From NCBI RefSeq assembly GCF_002257585.1, contig NZ_CP022743.1:4650001-4714000 (forward strand): a stretch of 64,000 bases of DNA. The letters are read 5' to 3'. Below the pieces are notes generated by a model. The model was not told the origin of the DNA. It ran no database searches and saw nothing but the letters and a program-made list of their open reading frames with translations. The translations under genes were made by a program, and so were the position numbers. The first letter of the stretch is position 1; each line of letters begins with the position of its first letter. Positions 52,174 to 60,900 of this stretch are shown here, piece after piece. This DNA is from Mucilaginibacter xinganensis (GTDB taxonomy: Bacteria > Bacteroidota > Bacteroidia > Sphingobacteriales > Sphingobacteriaceae).

Positions 52174-52784
52174 GATATTAGTTAAATATGATAACGGGGC
52201 TAAATTTATAAACAATTATTTGAAAAATCGACATTAGGGCTTCTGAGTGCGATCTCTCGTAGGCAAAAAAGCCTCAAACATTCCGATTTAAGGCTTTTGA
52301 TGAAAAGTTGAGGAAACGCGGGAAATGTCGAACTTTTTGGAGGATTAAAACTTATGATTAATTGTATAAAATCAGCGTAGATCTAATCTACGTGCCTAAT
52401 TATCCAAGGTTGCAAACTTCGGATAATAGAAGTAGTCATTTGCTTTTTTTATTCAGGTTTTGAATCCCGGGCTAAAATCATTTCTGGAGATGAAGGAACT
52501 TTATTGTTTAGCTTTTTTGCGACGATAATAGCTAATATATGTGTCAAGCCGTTCGTTTATCCACGTTTCGAAATCCAATCTATCCAGTTGTCGTTCTTTG
52601 TTATATAATTTTGGAATTTACAAAACCATTATTCTATTCAAAAATGCTTAACTTGTCTTGCTGAAATGCGATAGCATTACCTGGATCGGGAACTTATTTA
52701 AATAGTTCACTGTAAAAAACATGCTATAATTAAACATATAGCCATTAAAGTTGTAATATTTGAGATCAATTCAAAATAGACACT
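52174..52784. other. Non-coding region with gene debris and palindromes
   Basis: About 610 bp between a small gene and the sugar dehydrogenase. It holds a terminator-like hairpin AAAAGCCT/AGGCTTTT (52267-52298), a 7-bp inverted repeat CGTAGAT-CTA-ATCTACG (52376-52392), an imperfect 27-bp palindrome at 52400-52426 and a C-terminal protein fragment on the minus strand (52501-52617). These look like the leftovers of an inserted or deleted element. Confidence 0.4.
52501..52617 (-). pseudogene. C-terminal gene remnant, family not recognised
   Basis: A 38-codon open stretch bounded upstream by a stop, with no start codon, reads RQLDRLDFETWINERLDTYI then YYRRKKAKQ and a stop. The composition is like a real protein tail, not random AT-rich DNA. 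Probably the 3' end of a decayed gene. Confidence 0.35.
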
Positions 52785-53984
52785 ATGTTTTCAAAATTTT
52801 ATAAGCCGTTAATATTAGGAACCGTCCTTTTATCGGTAACCGCAACCGTTATGGCGCAAACCGGCGACCCTGTTGAAAAAAATAAGGCGAATAGCAATTA
52901 TAAACCTGCTTTTGCGGGGCAAACACGTATCGGCAGTGTTAAAACTAAAACCCCTTATACGACTACCGTTATAAACACCGGGCTAAATAGCCCATGGGGG
53001 ATGCATGTTTTGCCCGACGGTCGTTTGCTCATCAGCAGTAAGCCGGGAACTATGCAAATACTAACAACCGATGGTAAAGTTGTAAAAACTATTACCGGTT
53101 TCCCGGCCGTACAGTATGAAAGCCAGGGTGGTTTGCTTGACATAAACATCGACCCTGATTTTACTACAAATAGAATGATTTACTGGACCTATGCCCAGCC
53201 TGGCGAAGGAGCCACACTTGCTGTGGCCAAAGGCAAACTGTCTGCCGATGAAACAAAGCTGGAAAATGTTAAGGTGATTTGGGAAGCATATCCACGTTTT
53301 AAGGGTGCCGGTCAGTTCGGTTCGCGTTTATTATTTGATAAACAAGGCAATATTTTCGTCACCTCGGGCGACCGTATGGCGAATGAAATGCGCGTAAAGG
53401 CACAAGACCTGAACACAACAACTGGTAAGATCATACATATCACTAAAGAGGGAAAGCCGGTTGCCGGTAACCCATTTATTGGCAAACCCGACGCTAAGCC
53501 CGAAATATATGCCTACGGTTTCCGCAACCCGGATGGGTTTTCCTTTAACCCCGTTACAGGCGACCTTTGGGAAGCTGAGTTTGGTCCTCGCGGTGGCGAC
53601 GAGATCAATTTGATCAAACCGGGTGGTAACTATGGCTGGCCTTTTGTTACTTATGGGATCGAATACAGCGGCGGGAAGGTTTATGATGGAATCCAACAAA
53701 AAAAGGGAACTATACAGCCGGTTTACTATTGGGACCCGGTTATTTCACCTGGCTGCATAATGTTTTATACGGGTAACATTGCCGAATGGAAAAACAACCT
53801 GTTTGTTGGAGGGCTAAGCGGACAACACATCATTCGCCTGGTAATAAAAAACAACAAAGTGGTGGGCGAAGAACGTTTACTTGCTGATAAAAACGAACGC
53901 TGGCGCTGCATGGCTACTGGAAAAGATGGAGCTATTTACGCCGCTACTGACGGTGGAAAATTGTATAAGATAGCTAAGCAATAA
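52785..53984 (+). CDS. PQQ-dependent sugar dehydrogenase (soluble aldose dehydrogenase type)
   Basis: 399 residues with a signal peptide (ending TVMAQ). The six-bladed GSDH propeller is recognised by SPWGMHVLPDGRLLISSKPG, QGGLLDINIDPDF, FGSRLLFDKQGNIFVTSGDR, YAYGFRNPDGFSFNP and GPRGGDEINLIKPGGNYGWP. These periplasmic enzymes oxidise aldoses to lactones with pyrroloquinoline quinone; some homologues are used without PQQ or on other sugars, so the substrate is open. No PQQ synthesis genes lie in the window. The gene stands alone and is followed by a terminator. Confidence 0.88.
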   Translation: MFSKFYKPLILGTVLLSVTATVMAQTGDPVEKNKANSNYKPAFAGQTRIGSVKTKTPYTTTVINTGLNSPWGMHVLPDGRLLISSKPGTMQILTTDGKVVKTITGFPAVQYESQGGLLDINIDPDFTTNRMIYWTYAQPGEGATLAVAKGKLSADETKLENVKVIWEAYPRFKGAGQFGSRLLFDKQGNIFVTSGDRMANEMRVKAQDLNTTTGKIIHITKEGKPVAGNPFIGKPDAKPEIYAYGFRNPDGFSFNPVTGDLWEAEFGPRGGDEINLIKPGGNYGWPFVTYGIEYSGGKVYDGIQQKKGTIQPVYYWDPVISPGCIMFYTGNIAEWKNNLFVGGLSGQHIIRLVIKNNKVVGEERLLADKNERWRCMATGKDGAIYAATDGGKLYKIAKQ

Positions 53985-54001
53985 TATTAATGATGATATT
54001 T

Positions 54002-54033
54002 AAAGCGCCTGGGTATGTTTATCCGGGCGCTTT
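54002..54033 (+). terminator. Terminator after the sugar dehydrogenase
   Basis: AAAGCGCC...GGCGCTTT, 8-bp stem with an internal CC/GG extension, followed by T's. It overlaps the 3' end of the GIY-YIG remnant on the other strand. Confidence 0.75.
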
Positions 54034-54307
54034 TAGGTTATAATCACCTGAGCTGCCAAATTTTTGATGAATAATGCTACAGGCAAACTTTCTGCTGTTG
54101 GCCGATTTCAATTGGTTTTCCCTTATAATAGCTTCCTTTTTTAGTTTGAAATTCTTCAGTGTGCGCTATTACCCATGGCCTGTATTTGACGGTACGCCCC
54201 TTTGTGGCTAATTCATTATGTGATAGGAAACGATCGGTCAAATCGGAAATAAAACCGATGTAAATCTGTTTTAAACAAGGTAGATATTAGGCGTAAACAG
54301 TAAACAT
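54019..54307 (-). pseudogene. GIY-YIG endonuclease pseudogene (stop plus frameshift)
   Basis: A GIY-YIG nuclease can be reconstructed on the minus strand. ATG at 54307 reads MFTVYA, then an in-frame TAA (54287-54289), then QIYIGFISDLTDRFLSHNEL, GRTVKYRPWVIAHTEEF. At a six-base A run (T run 54137-54142) the frame changes; removing one A continues as KEAIIRENQLKSANSRKF, the usual C terminus of this family. Both an in-frame stop and a frameshift make it inactive. These small proteins (~85 residues) are abundant in Bacteroidota and often occur as mobile or dispersed copies. It sits between a dehydrogenase terminator and tRNA-Met. Confidence 0.75.
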
Positions 54308-54329
54308 GGCAGACAATATAAACAAATAA

Positions 54330-54349
54330 GACCACTCTTTCGAGTGGCC
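54330..54349 (-). terminator. Terminator after tRNA-Met
   Basis: On the minus strand GGCCACTC-GAAA-GAGTGGTC forms an 8-bp stem just after the tRNA, followed by TTATTTGTTT. Confidence 0.75.
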
Positions 54350-54352
54350 TTG

Positions 54353-54426
54353 TAGCGGGGAGCAGGATCGAACTGCCGACCTTAGGGTTATGAATCCTAC
54401 GCTCTAACCATCTGAGCTACCCCGCC
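54353..54426 (-). tRNA. tRNA-Met (anticodon CAU)
   Basis: A 74-base cloverleaf: acceptor GGCGGGG with CCCCGCT, D stem GCTC/GAGC, anticodon stem-loop TAGGA-TTCATAA-CCCTA with CAT in the loop, and T arm GGCAG-TTCGATC-CTGCT(C). One G-U pair closes the acceptor and one A-C mismatch lies at the anticodon stem top. CCA is not encoded. Elongator Met is most likely; an Ile2 (lysidine) role cannot be excluded by anticodon alone. Confidence 0.93.
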
Positions 54427-54460
54427 GGATTATATTAATGATGGTTCTGAAAAAGGTTTG

Positions 54461-54468
54461 CAAATATA
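54461..54468 (-). promoter_or_regulatory. -7 box of tRNA-Met
   Basis: TATATTTG on the minus strand matches TAnnTTTG exactly, about 35 bases before the tRNA 5' end. Confidence 0.55.
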
Positions 54469-54540
54469 GCAGAAATTCCCTTTCTTTAGAAAAAATGTTA
54501 ACATTTACAGCTTTACTAAGTATTTCAACTATAAACCCAG

Positions 54541-54921
54541 ATGTGCGATAAGAAGAAATTTAATATTGAGTATGAAATAAAATCATCTCCGCGAATACTG
54601 TATAGCTTTCTAAATGAGCCAAATGGACTAGCACAATGGTTTGCTGACGACGTCAGCGTAAGGGAACAGATTTACACTTTTACCTGGGACGACGAACCTC
54701 AAAAGGCCAAATTAATTGCAATAAAAGAAAATAAACTGGTACGATTCAGGTGGATTGACGATGAACCCACCTGCTATTTTGAAATGGAAATCATCCAGGA
54801 TGAACTGACAAACGATGTTGCCCTCAGTATTACCGATTTTGCTACAGACGATACTATCGGCGAGCGCAAGCTGATATGGGACAATCAAATTGAATACCTG
54901 ATAAGTGTGCTCGGAGCTTAA
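54541..54921 (+). CDS. START-like/AHSA1-family protein
   Basis: 126 residues of a helix-grip SRPBCC fold: FNIEYEIKSSPRILYSFLNEPNGLAQWFAD at the start, then VRFRWIDDEP and a final amphipathic helix (KLIWDNQIEYLISVLG). These small proteins bind a hydrophobic ligand or, as AHSA1 relatives, Hsp90-type chaperones; the ligand is unknown. It is followed by the LptF/G permease gene on the same strand. Confidence 0.8.
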   Translation: MCDKKKFNIEYEIKSSPRILYSFLNEPNGLAQWFADDVSVREQIYTFTWDDEPQKAKLIAIKENKLVRFRWIDDEPTCYFEMEIIQDELTNDVALSITDFATDDTIGERKLIWDNQIEYLISVLGA

Positions 54922-55048
54922 AGAAATTTATTTATCCCTACTTTTGTATGGTAAAACCGCCATGCGCCGTTATTAACAACAATACGCATGTAGCAGTCCG
55001 GGGCGTTAGGTTTCGGGCTGCCGGGTTATACCAAACAGGTCATTTTTG

Positions 55049-56488
55049 ATGAAGAAAATACATCTTTTACTGCTTAAATCGTTTATTCGGCCATTTATTG
55101 TCACGTTCCTGATCGTGATGTTTGTGTTGCTGATGCTGTTCTTATTTAAATACGTCGATGACCTTATCGGCAAGGGGTTTGAATGGTACGTAATACTTGA
55201 ACTTATGATGTACGCCTCTGCCACCAACGTAGCCATGGCGCTGCCGTTGTCTGTGCTGCTCTCCTCCATCATGACGTACGGCAGCCTTGGGGAAAATTAT
55301 GAGCTGGTGGCTATTAAATCTGCCGGCATTTCGTTACGTCGCGCAATGTACCCTATGCTTATTGTGGTAGTTATTTTTAGCGTTGCCGCTTTCATGTTTT
55401 CGGACTATATGCTGCCGATAGCCAACTTAAAATATTTTTCATTACTCTATGACGCACGCCAGCAAAAGTCAGCCAACTTTTTGCCTGAAGGGGTTTTCAG
55501 CAACAGTTTCCCGGGACATGTGATTAGGGTAAAAAGAAAAGATCCGGACGGGCAAACGCTTTATGACATCATGATCTATTCTAAAAGCGCGGCCGAAAAC
55601 AATACCGACGTATTGCTTGCCAAAGAAGGTAAAATGTATCGCACGCCCAACGGTGAGTTCCTGGTGTTGAAGCTTAAAGACGGAGTAAGATATTCCGAGG
55701 ACCATGCACGAAATAATTTTAACATCCGCCAGGTATTAACGCGCTATCGCTTTAAGGAAACAGAACAAAAATTCGACATTTCGGGCCTTAAAATGCACCG
55801 CACTGATGAAAATGAGTTTAAGAACGCCTTTCAAATGATGAACCTTAGTCAGTTAAAAACAAATGAAAACTTTACCCGGCGCCAGGTTGACAGCGGTTTA
55901 AACGTAAACTTTAAATTAATAACTGCTTATCTTAAGTATTATTCGATAACACCCAAGCCCGATTCGGTAAAAAAATATGCCAAATCAATCACAAAAAACA
56001 TTAATAAAACCATTGATGACTTAAGATTGAGCGAACAATTGGGGGCTATCGCAAATGCTTCAAGCGAAGCGCGTTCTATACAGGATTTATTAAAAAACCG
56101 TTCAGAACGTGATAAGGACCTTAATAATAATATCCGCAGGGCAATGCTTGAATACCAGAAAAAATTCACCTTGTCTGCCGCCTGTATCGCTTTATTTTTA
56201 ATAGGCGCTCCACTTGGCGCAATTATTCGCAAAGGCGGTCTTGGCCTGCCCGTGGTAGTTTCTGTTATCTTTTTTCTGATCTATTATATCATTTCAACCA
56301 TTGGTGAAAAAGCGGTAAAAGATGGAGATCTGTCACCTATCATCGGTTCATGGGTTGCCATTTGTATTATTACACCAATTGGCATGTTTCTTTCATACAA
56401 GGCGGCCAGGGATTCGGTCATTTTTGATATGGAAAGTTACAAACGGTTTTTCAACAAACTGTTTAAACGTAAAATAACCACCGGTTGA
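55049..56488 (+). CDS. LptF/LptG-family permease (YjgP/YjgQ)
   Basis: 479 residues from the ATG at 55049 (an in-frame TTG precedes it). Three N-terminal TM segments (FIRPFIVTFLIVMFVLLMLFLF, MMYASATNVAMALPLSVLLS, MYPMLIVVVIFSVAAFMF), a long periplasmic beta-jellyroll region, then three C-terminal TMs (FTLSAACIALFLIGAPLGAI, VVVSVIFFLIYYIISTIGE, GSWVAICIITPIGMF) fit LptF/G. It would extract lipopolysaccharide from the inner membrane as part of the LptB2FG exporter; LptF and LptG cannot be told apart here. The START-like gene lies just before it. Confidence 0.88.
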   Translation: MKKIHLLLLKSFIRPFIVTFLIVMFVLLMLFLFKYVDDLIGKGFEWYVILELMMYASATNVAMALPLSVLLSSIMTYGSLGENYELVAIKSAGISLRRAMYPMLIVVVIFSVAAFMFSDYMLPIANLKYFSLLYDARQQKSANFLPEGVFSNSFPGHVIRVKRKDPDGQTLYDIMIYSKSAAENNTDVLLAKEGKMYRTPNGEFLVLKLKDGVRYSEDHARNNFNIRQVLTRYRFKETEQKFDISGLKMHRTDENEFKNAFQMMNLSQLKTNENFTRRQVDSGLNVNFKLITAYLKYYSITPKPDSVKKYAKSITKNINKTIDDLRLSEQLGAIANASSEARSIQDLLKNRSERDKDLNNNIRRAMLEYQKKFTLSAACIALFLIGAPLGAIIRKGGLGLPVVVSVIFFLIYYIISTIGEKAVKDGDLSPIIGSWVAICIITPIGMFLSYKAARDSVIFDMESYKRFFNKLFKRKITTG

Positions 56489-56664
56489 TGCGAGCTAATA
56501 AAATGCAATTATTTAAAAGGCTTTTAGAAATTTAAGACAAGCAACCGACAACCGCATATTTCGTATTGATTTATATGATATGTAATCAATTGGGAAATTT
56601 CTTTGCCGCTCCCGGACAAGCTACTAATTTACAAAGCGCAGACGGGAATGATCTTATTATCAGT

Positions 56665-56672
56665 TAAATTTG
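56665..56672 (+). promoter_or_regulatory. -7 box of ribBA
   Basis: TAAATTTG matches TAnnTTTG exactly, 64 bases before the ribBA ATG, giving a leader of about 58 bases. No FMN riboswitch fold was seen. Confidence 0.45.
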
Positions 56673-56736
56673 CAAAGAGTAAAAAAAGGGTATGAGCTGA
56701 TTAAAGCTGCAATAATACCGAAACAAGCTGTATAAA

Positions 56737-57939
56737 ATGTTAAACACTATAAACGAAGCGATAGAAGCTATAAAAAGCGGAAAAACGATAATTGTTGTTG
56801 ATGACGAAGACAGGGAAAATGAGGGTGATTTTTTAACAGCCGCCCGCAACGCTACTCCCGAAACTATAAACTTTATGGTTCGCTATGGCAGGGGCCTGGT
56901 TTGTGCGCCGATTACTGAAAAACGCGCAAGGGAACTGGAACTGGAACCCATGGTGAGCCGTAACACCACATCGCATGAAACCAATTTCACGGTTTCGGTT
57001 GATCTGCTGGCGGGCTGTACAACCGGTATATCCGCTACTGACCGTTCAAAAACTACGCTTGCATTAATTGATCCGGCAACAAAACCTGAAGACCTTGGTC
57101 GTCCGGGGCACATATTCCCCCTTATAGGCAGGGATGGTGGCGTATTGCGGCGTACCGGGCATACCGAAGCGGCAATTGACCTTGCTGTATTAGCAGGATT
57201 TGAACCTGCAGGGGTAATTTGCGAGATCATGAAAGAAGATGGCGATATGGCACGCCTGCCCGAGCTGTTAGTATTAGCAAAAGAATTTGACCTTAAAATT
57301 ATTTCTATAAAAGACCTGATCGCTTATCGTTTGGCAACTGAAACGCTGGTGCACAAAGATGTATCTGTAAAGATGCCTACAGAATGGGGCGATTTTGACA
57401 TGATAGCTTATACCCAGGCTGATACCGGCGAAAACCATTTAGCGCTGGTAAAGGGCACCTGGGAACCTGATGAGCCCGTTTTAGTACGTGTTCACAGTTC
57501 ATGTGTTACCGGCGATATTTTTGGCTCGTGCCGTTGCGATTGCGGCCCGCAGCTACACAAGGCGATGGAGATGATTAACCGCGAAGGAAAAGGTGTGGTT
57601 GTTTACATGAATCAGGAAGGCCGTGGAATAGGCCTCATCAATAAACTGAAGGCTTACCATTTGCAGGAAAACGGCATGGATACGGTTGAAGCAAACGTTG
57701 CGCTTGGTTTCCCGATGGATAAAAGAGACTATGGCGTTGGCGCACAAATATTGCGCAGCCTGGGCGTATCAAAAATGCGTTTGATGACCAATAATCCGAA
57801 AAAACGTGCCGGGTTGATAGGTTATGGCCTCGAAGTTGTTGAGAACGTACCGATTGAAATTGAATCAAACCCGCATAACGAAGTTTACTTAAGGACAAAA
57901 AGAGATAAAATGGATCACGCTATTATGCGCGATCACTGA
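56737..57939 (+). CDS. ribBA: Bifunctional DHBP synthase / GTP cyclohydrolase II
   Basis: A 400-residue fusion catalysing two entry steps of riboflavin synthesis. The N-terminal RibB domain (about 1-200) has VVDDEDRENEGDF with its metal-binding acidic cluster and RTGHTEAAIDLA. The C-terminal RibA domain has the zinc-binding cysteines in CVTGDIFGSCRCDCG and the GTP-binding NQEGRGIGL. The length and architecture are the family standard. Its 3' end overlaps the convergent tamB gene by 7 bases. Confidence 0.95.
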   Translation: MLNTINEAIEAIKSGKTIIVVDDEDRENEGDFLTAARNATPETINFMVRYGRGLVCAPITEKRARELELEPMVSRNTTSHETNFTVSVDLLAGCTTGISATDRSKTTLALIDPATKPEDLGRPGHIFPLIGRDGGVLRRTGHTEAAIDLAVLAGFEPAGVICEIMKEDGDMARLPELLVLAKEFDLKIISIKDLIAYRLATETLVHKDVSVKMPTEWGDFDMIAYTQADTGENHLALVKGTWEPDEPVLVRVHSSCVTGDIFGSCRCDCGPQLHKAMEMINREGKGVVVYMNQEGRGIGLINKLKAYHLQENGMDTVEANVALGFPMDKRDYGVGAQILRSLGVSKMRLMTNNPKKRAGLIGYGLEVVENVPIEIESNPHNEVYLRTKRDKMDHAIMRDH

Positions 57940-60900
57940 TCTTCATCATCCGGATTAGGAGCAATAACTGCCGGTGTTTGCGTTGTAGGCGGCACCGGCG
58001 TAGGGTTAACAGGTGCTGTTTTTCTTCGTCCCGATCTGAAAATATTCCTGATAAATTCACCAAATGTGTCAAAATCTCGCTGGTAAACTAAACCTATACC
58101 ATTAACATACTGCACATTCAACTGGTCTTGCAGGGTGTTTAACGTAGTACTGTTTAAAACCCGGTATGAATATCTTGCGCTCAAATTACCATCTTTACGG
58201 ATAAGGTACTGCGCTTCAAAATCCTTTGTTAACTGGCTAAAATTTGAGTTAAACAAGCTGGTGTTATTGTTAAACAAATCGCTGCTGCCTGAAGTAGAAT
58301 TGAACAAACTGCCGGTAAGTATAAGGCGGTTTTTAAACCGGTACGAAACGCCGAGGTCATTAAATGATCGGATATTCAAATCGAGGTTTTTAATATTTGA
58401 CTGCGATATAAAGCTGTTTAATTTATTAAACGCAAATTCACTTACAGCCTCGCCCGCGGTACCTAATACCTGGTTGGTTAAATTATTATTGGCTCCATTG
58501 CTGAAATTACGTCTTACAATTATACTTAGCGCCTGTTGGCTCCGGTTGTTATTATCAGACAAATAAGTACTCAAATCTTCTTTAATAGACGGATCGAGCG
58601 GAAAATTAAAATCGAAGTCAATGGTAGGTTGCAACAGTGTTTTGGTTAAGATCAATTCGGCCTGTACCAACTCCAATGAGCGCCCTTTAGGCGATTGAGA
58701 CCCTGCGGCCTGGTACAAAGGCTGTATATCCGTACGCACTTCATAAATGGCATTAAGGTTTATTGATGCATTTGAGGGGCTACCTGTCCAACGGATAGTA
58801 CCTCCCTGGTTTACTGTAAAGTTTTTACTGATAAAATTTTTCGCTGTAAACTCAAACTTACCTGAAGTAATTAAAAAGTCGCCGAACATTTCAAAATCGC
58901 CCAGGCTATTGATATTTAATTTTAAGTCCTTAGCTTGCCCGCTCCCTTCCAGTACGCCATAATCGGTAGTTATTTTCACTACTGTCTTTTCGTCAACAGT
59001 AAGATCAAAATTCAGCGTAACGCCATTAAAAGCAAGCGTTTTGGGAGCATATTTCGTGGTATCGCTGTGGCTTACAAATTTTATAAAATCATAATCACTA
59101 ACTGTTACCGAGGTATTCAGAGGAATATTAAATACAGTACCCGCTTCGGTGCTGGCCTTAATATCAATCTTCATATTATCAACCGGCCCGTTAAAACTAA
59201 ACTTGCCGGTTCCGTAAGCCGTACCATAATAAAGGTGATTATCTTTAAAACTGGTGTTAAGCGCCATCAAATTTTTGGCATCAACGCTAACCTCAATATC
59301 CGGGTTTGCAAGATTGTTCAGATCTACGGTACCATTAACAGTACCTGTACCATTCTTAATATCTCTCAATACCATCCCGTTTATTTTCGCTACGCTATTA
59401 ACCACATCAACAGTGTCAGTGACAATGTATGGCGTTTTTAAATAATTAACGGTGACACCTGTATTATTAAGGATCAAATTGCCATTCAGTTTTGGTTTTG
59501 ATACAGGCCCGGTTAATTTCAGGTTAGATGAAATAGTTCCTTTAACATTCGAGACCAGATCTTTTATAAAAGGTTCAAAAATTATCGCCTCCGTCTGGTT
59601 CATATTTACATCAAAATCAAGGTTATCTTCTGTGCCGTGCCCTATTTGATACACCCCGGCAAGATTCATCGTTTCAAGTCCGCGATTTTTTATATTCACT
59701 TTTACATCAGCCTGCTTACGGTCATTCCCCAGAGTGGATTCTATCTTCACATCACCCACCAGCGTATTATTCATCGACAGAGAGTCGATCGCTAATTTTG
59801 CATCTAAGCCAGGCGATTTCATAATTGACGTAAGATTAACATCACCATTAAGCAAACCCTTTAACTGGACTCCGGCAGATTTTGTTAATTGGTTTAGGGT
59901 CACCATACTAAAGTTTTGAAAAGTAAGCTTCAGTTTATCGGCCGGATTATCTGATACAAAACCATCTATTTTCACCTTTTGCTGGCCGTTTGCCAACTCA
60001 AAACCCTGCACCTCTGTTTTGCCATCTAAAAATTTAACTCTTACCTTCTCTAATATCCTCCATTTTTGATGTTCAAGTATCACCTCGGAAGGCAGTATAT
60101 GCAACTTCGCAGTAGTGTCTCGTCCAAAATTCACCAGTCCGTACAAGTCTAATTGGTTAACAGCGTCTTTATCTGATAGCTTTACGTTGAAGTTAAGACT
60201 GTCTCTTTTTAAGAAATTGGTGATAGTTATGTTTTTAATAAACAGGCTATCGGTAATATTCACCTTGCTCAGGGATATATTTAAGCCTAAATAATCATCA
60301 GTAGTGCCTTCATCAATAATGAAATCATGAAAAACAGTTTTACCGTATTGAATGGTTTTGATATACACATTCAGCGTTGCATTTTTCTTTTCTGAATTAA
60401 AATCACCTACAAACGTACCCTGGTCTGGAATTTTAAGATCCGGAACAAAAATGGCGATTAGCGGATTGATATTTTTAAGCGTTAAATTAAAAGTAAAATC
60501 CTGCGGCTTAGGTGTTACTATATCTGTCTTTAATGATGGTATATATTTCTTTACAATGGTTTTAAAATAAGAAGGAAGCGTTGGCAAATCAAAACTGCCT
60601 TTTATAAAGCCATCAGCAATATCTGATTTTAGGTTAATGGCTCTTTGATGCCCTTTTCCGTTTGCAGAGATTTGCAGGGAATCAATAACGTAATTATTCC
60701 GGGGATCAACTATTCTTATTTTCTGCAGCGTAGCTTCGCCGCTCAGGTTATTCAAATTATTTCCTGAGAAATTAGCTTTCATCTGTGTGGTGAAAGTGAT
60801 GGTATCATTCAGGAGTTTTAAATCATGCAGTTTTGCATTGTCAATATTCCCTGAAAAACTGTAAACAGGCAAAACCGGATTAAGGTCGACGCTCCCGGTT

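Noticed and set aside
56489..56736. FMN riboswitch before ribBA
   Set aside because: The conserved RFN sequence blocks were not seen in this 248-bp gap.
58935..59441. 168-codon plus-strand ORF
   Set aside because: It lies antisense inside tamB, whose protein features are clear across the region.
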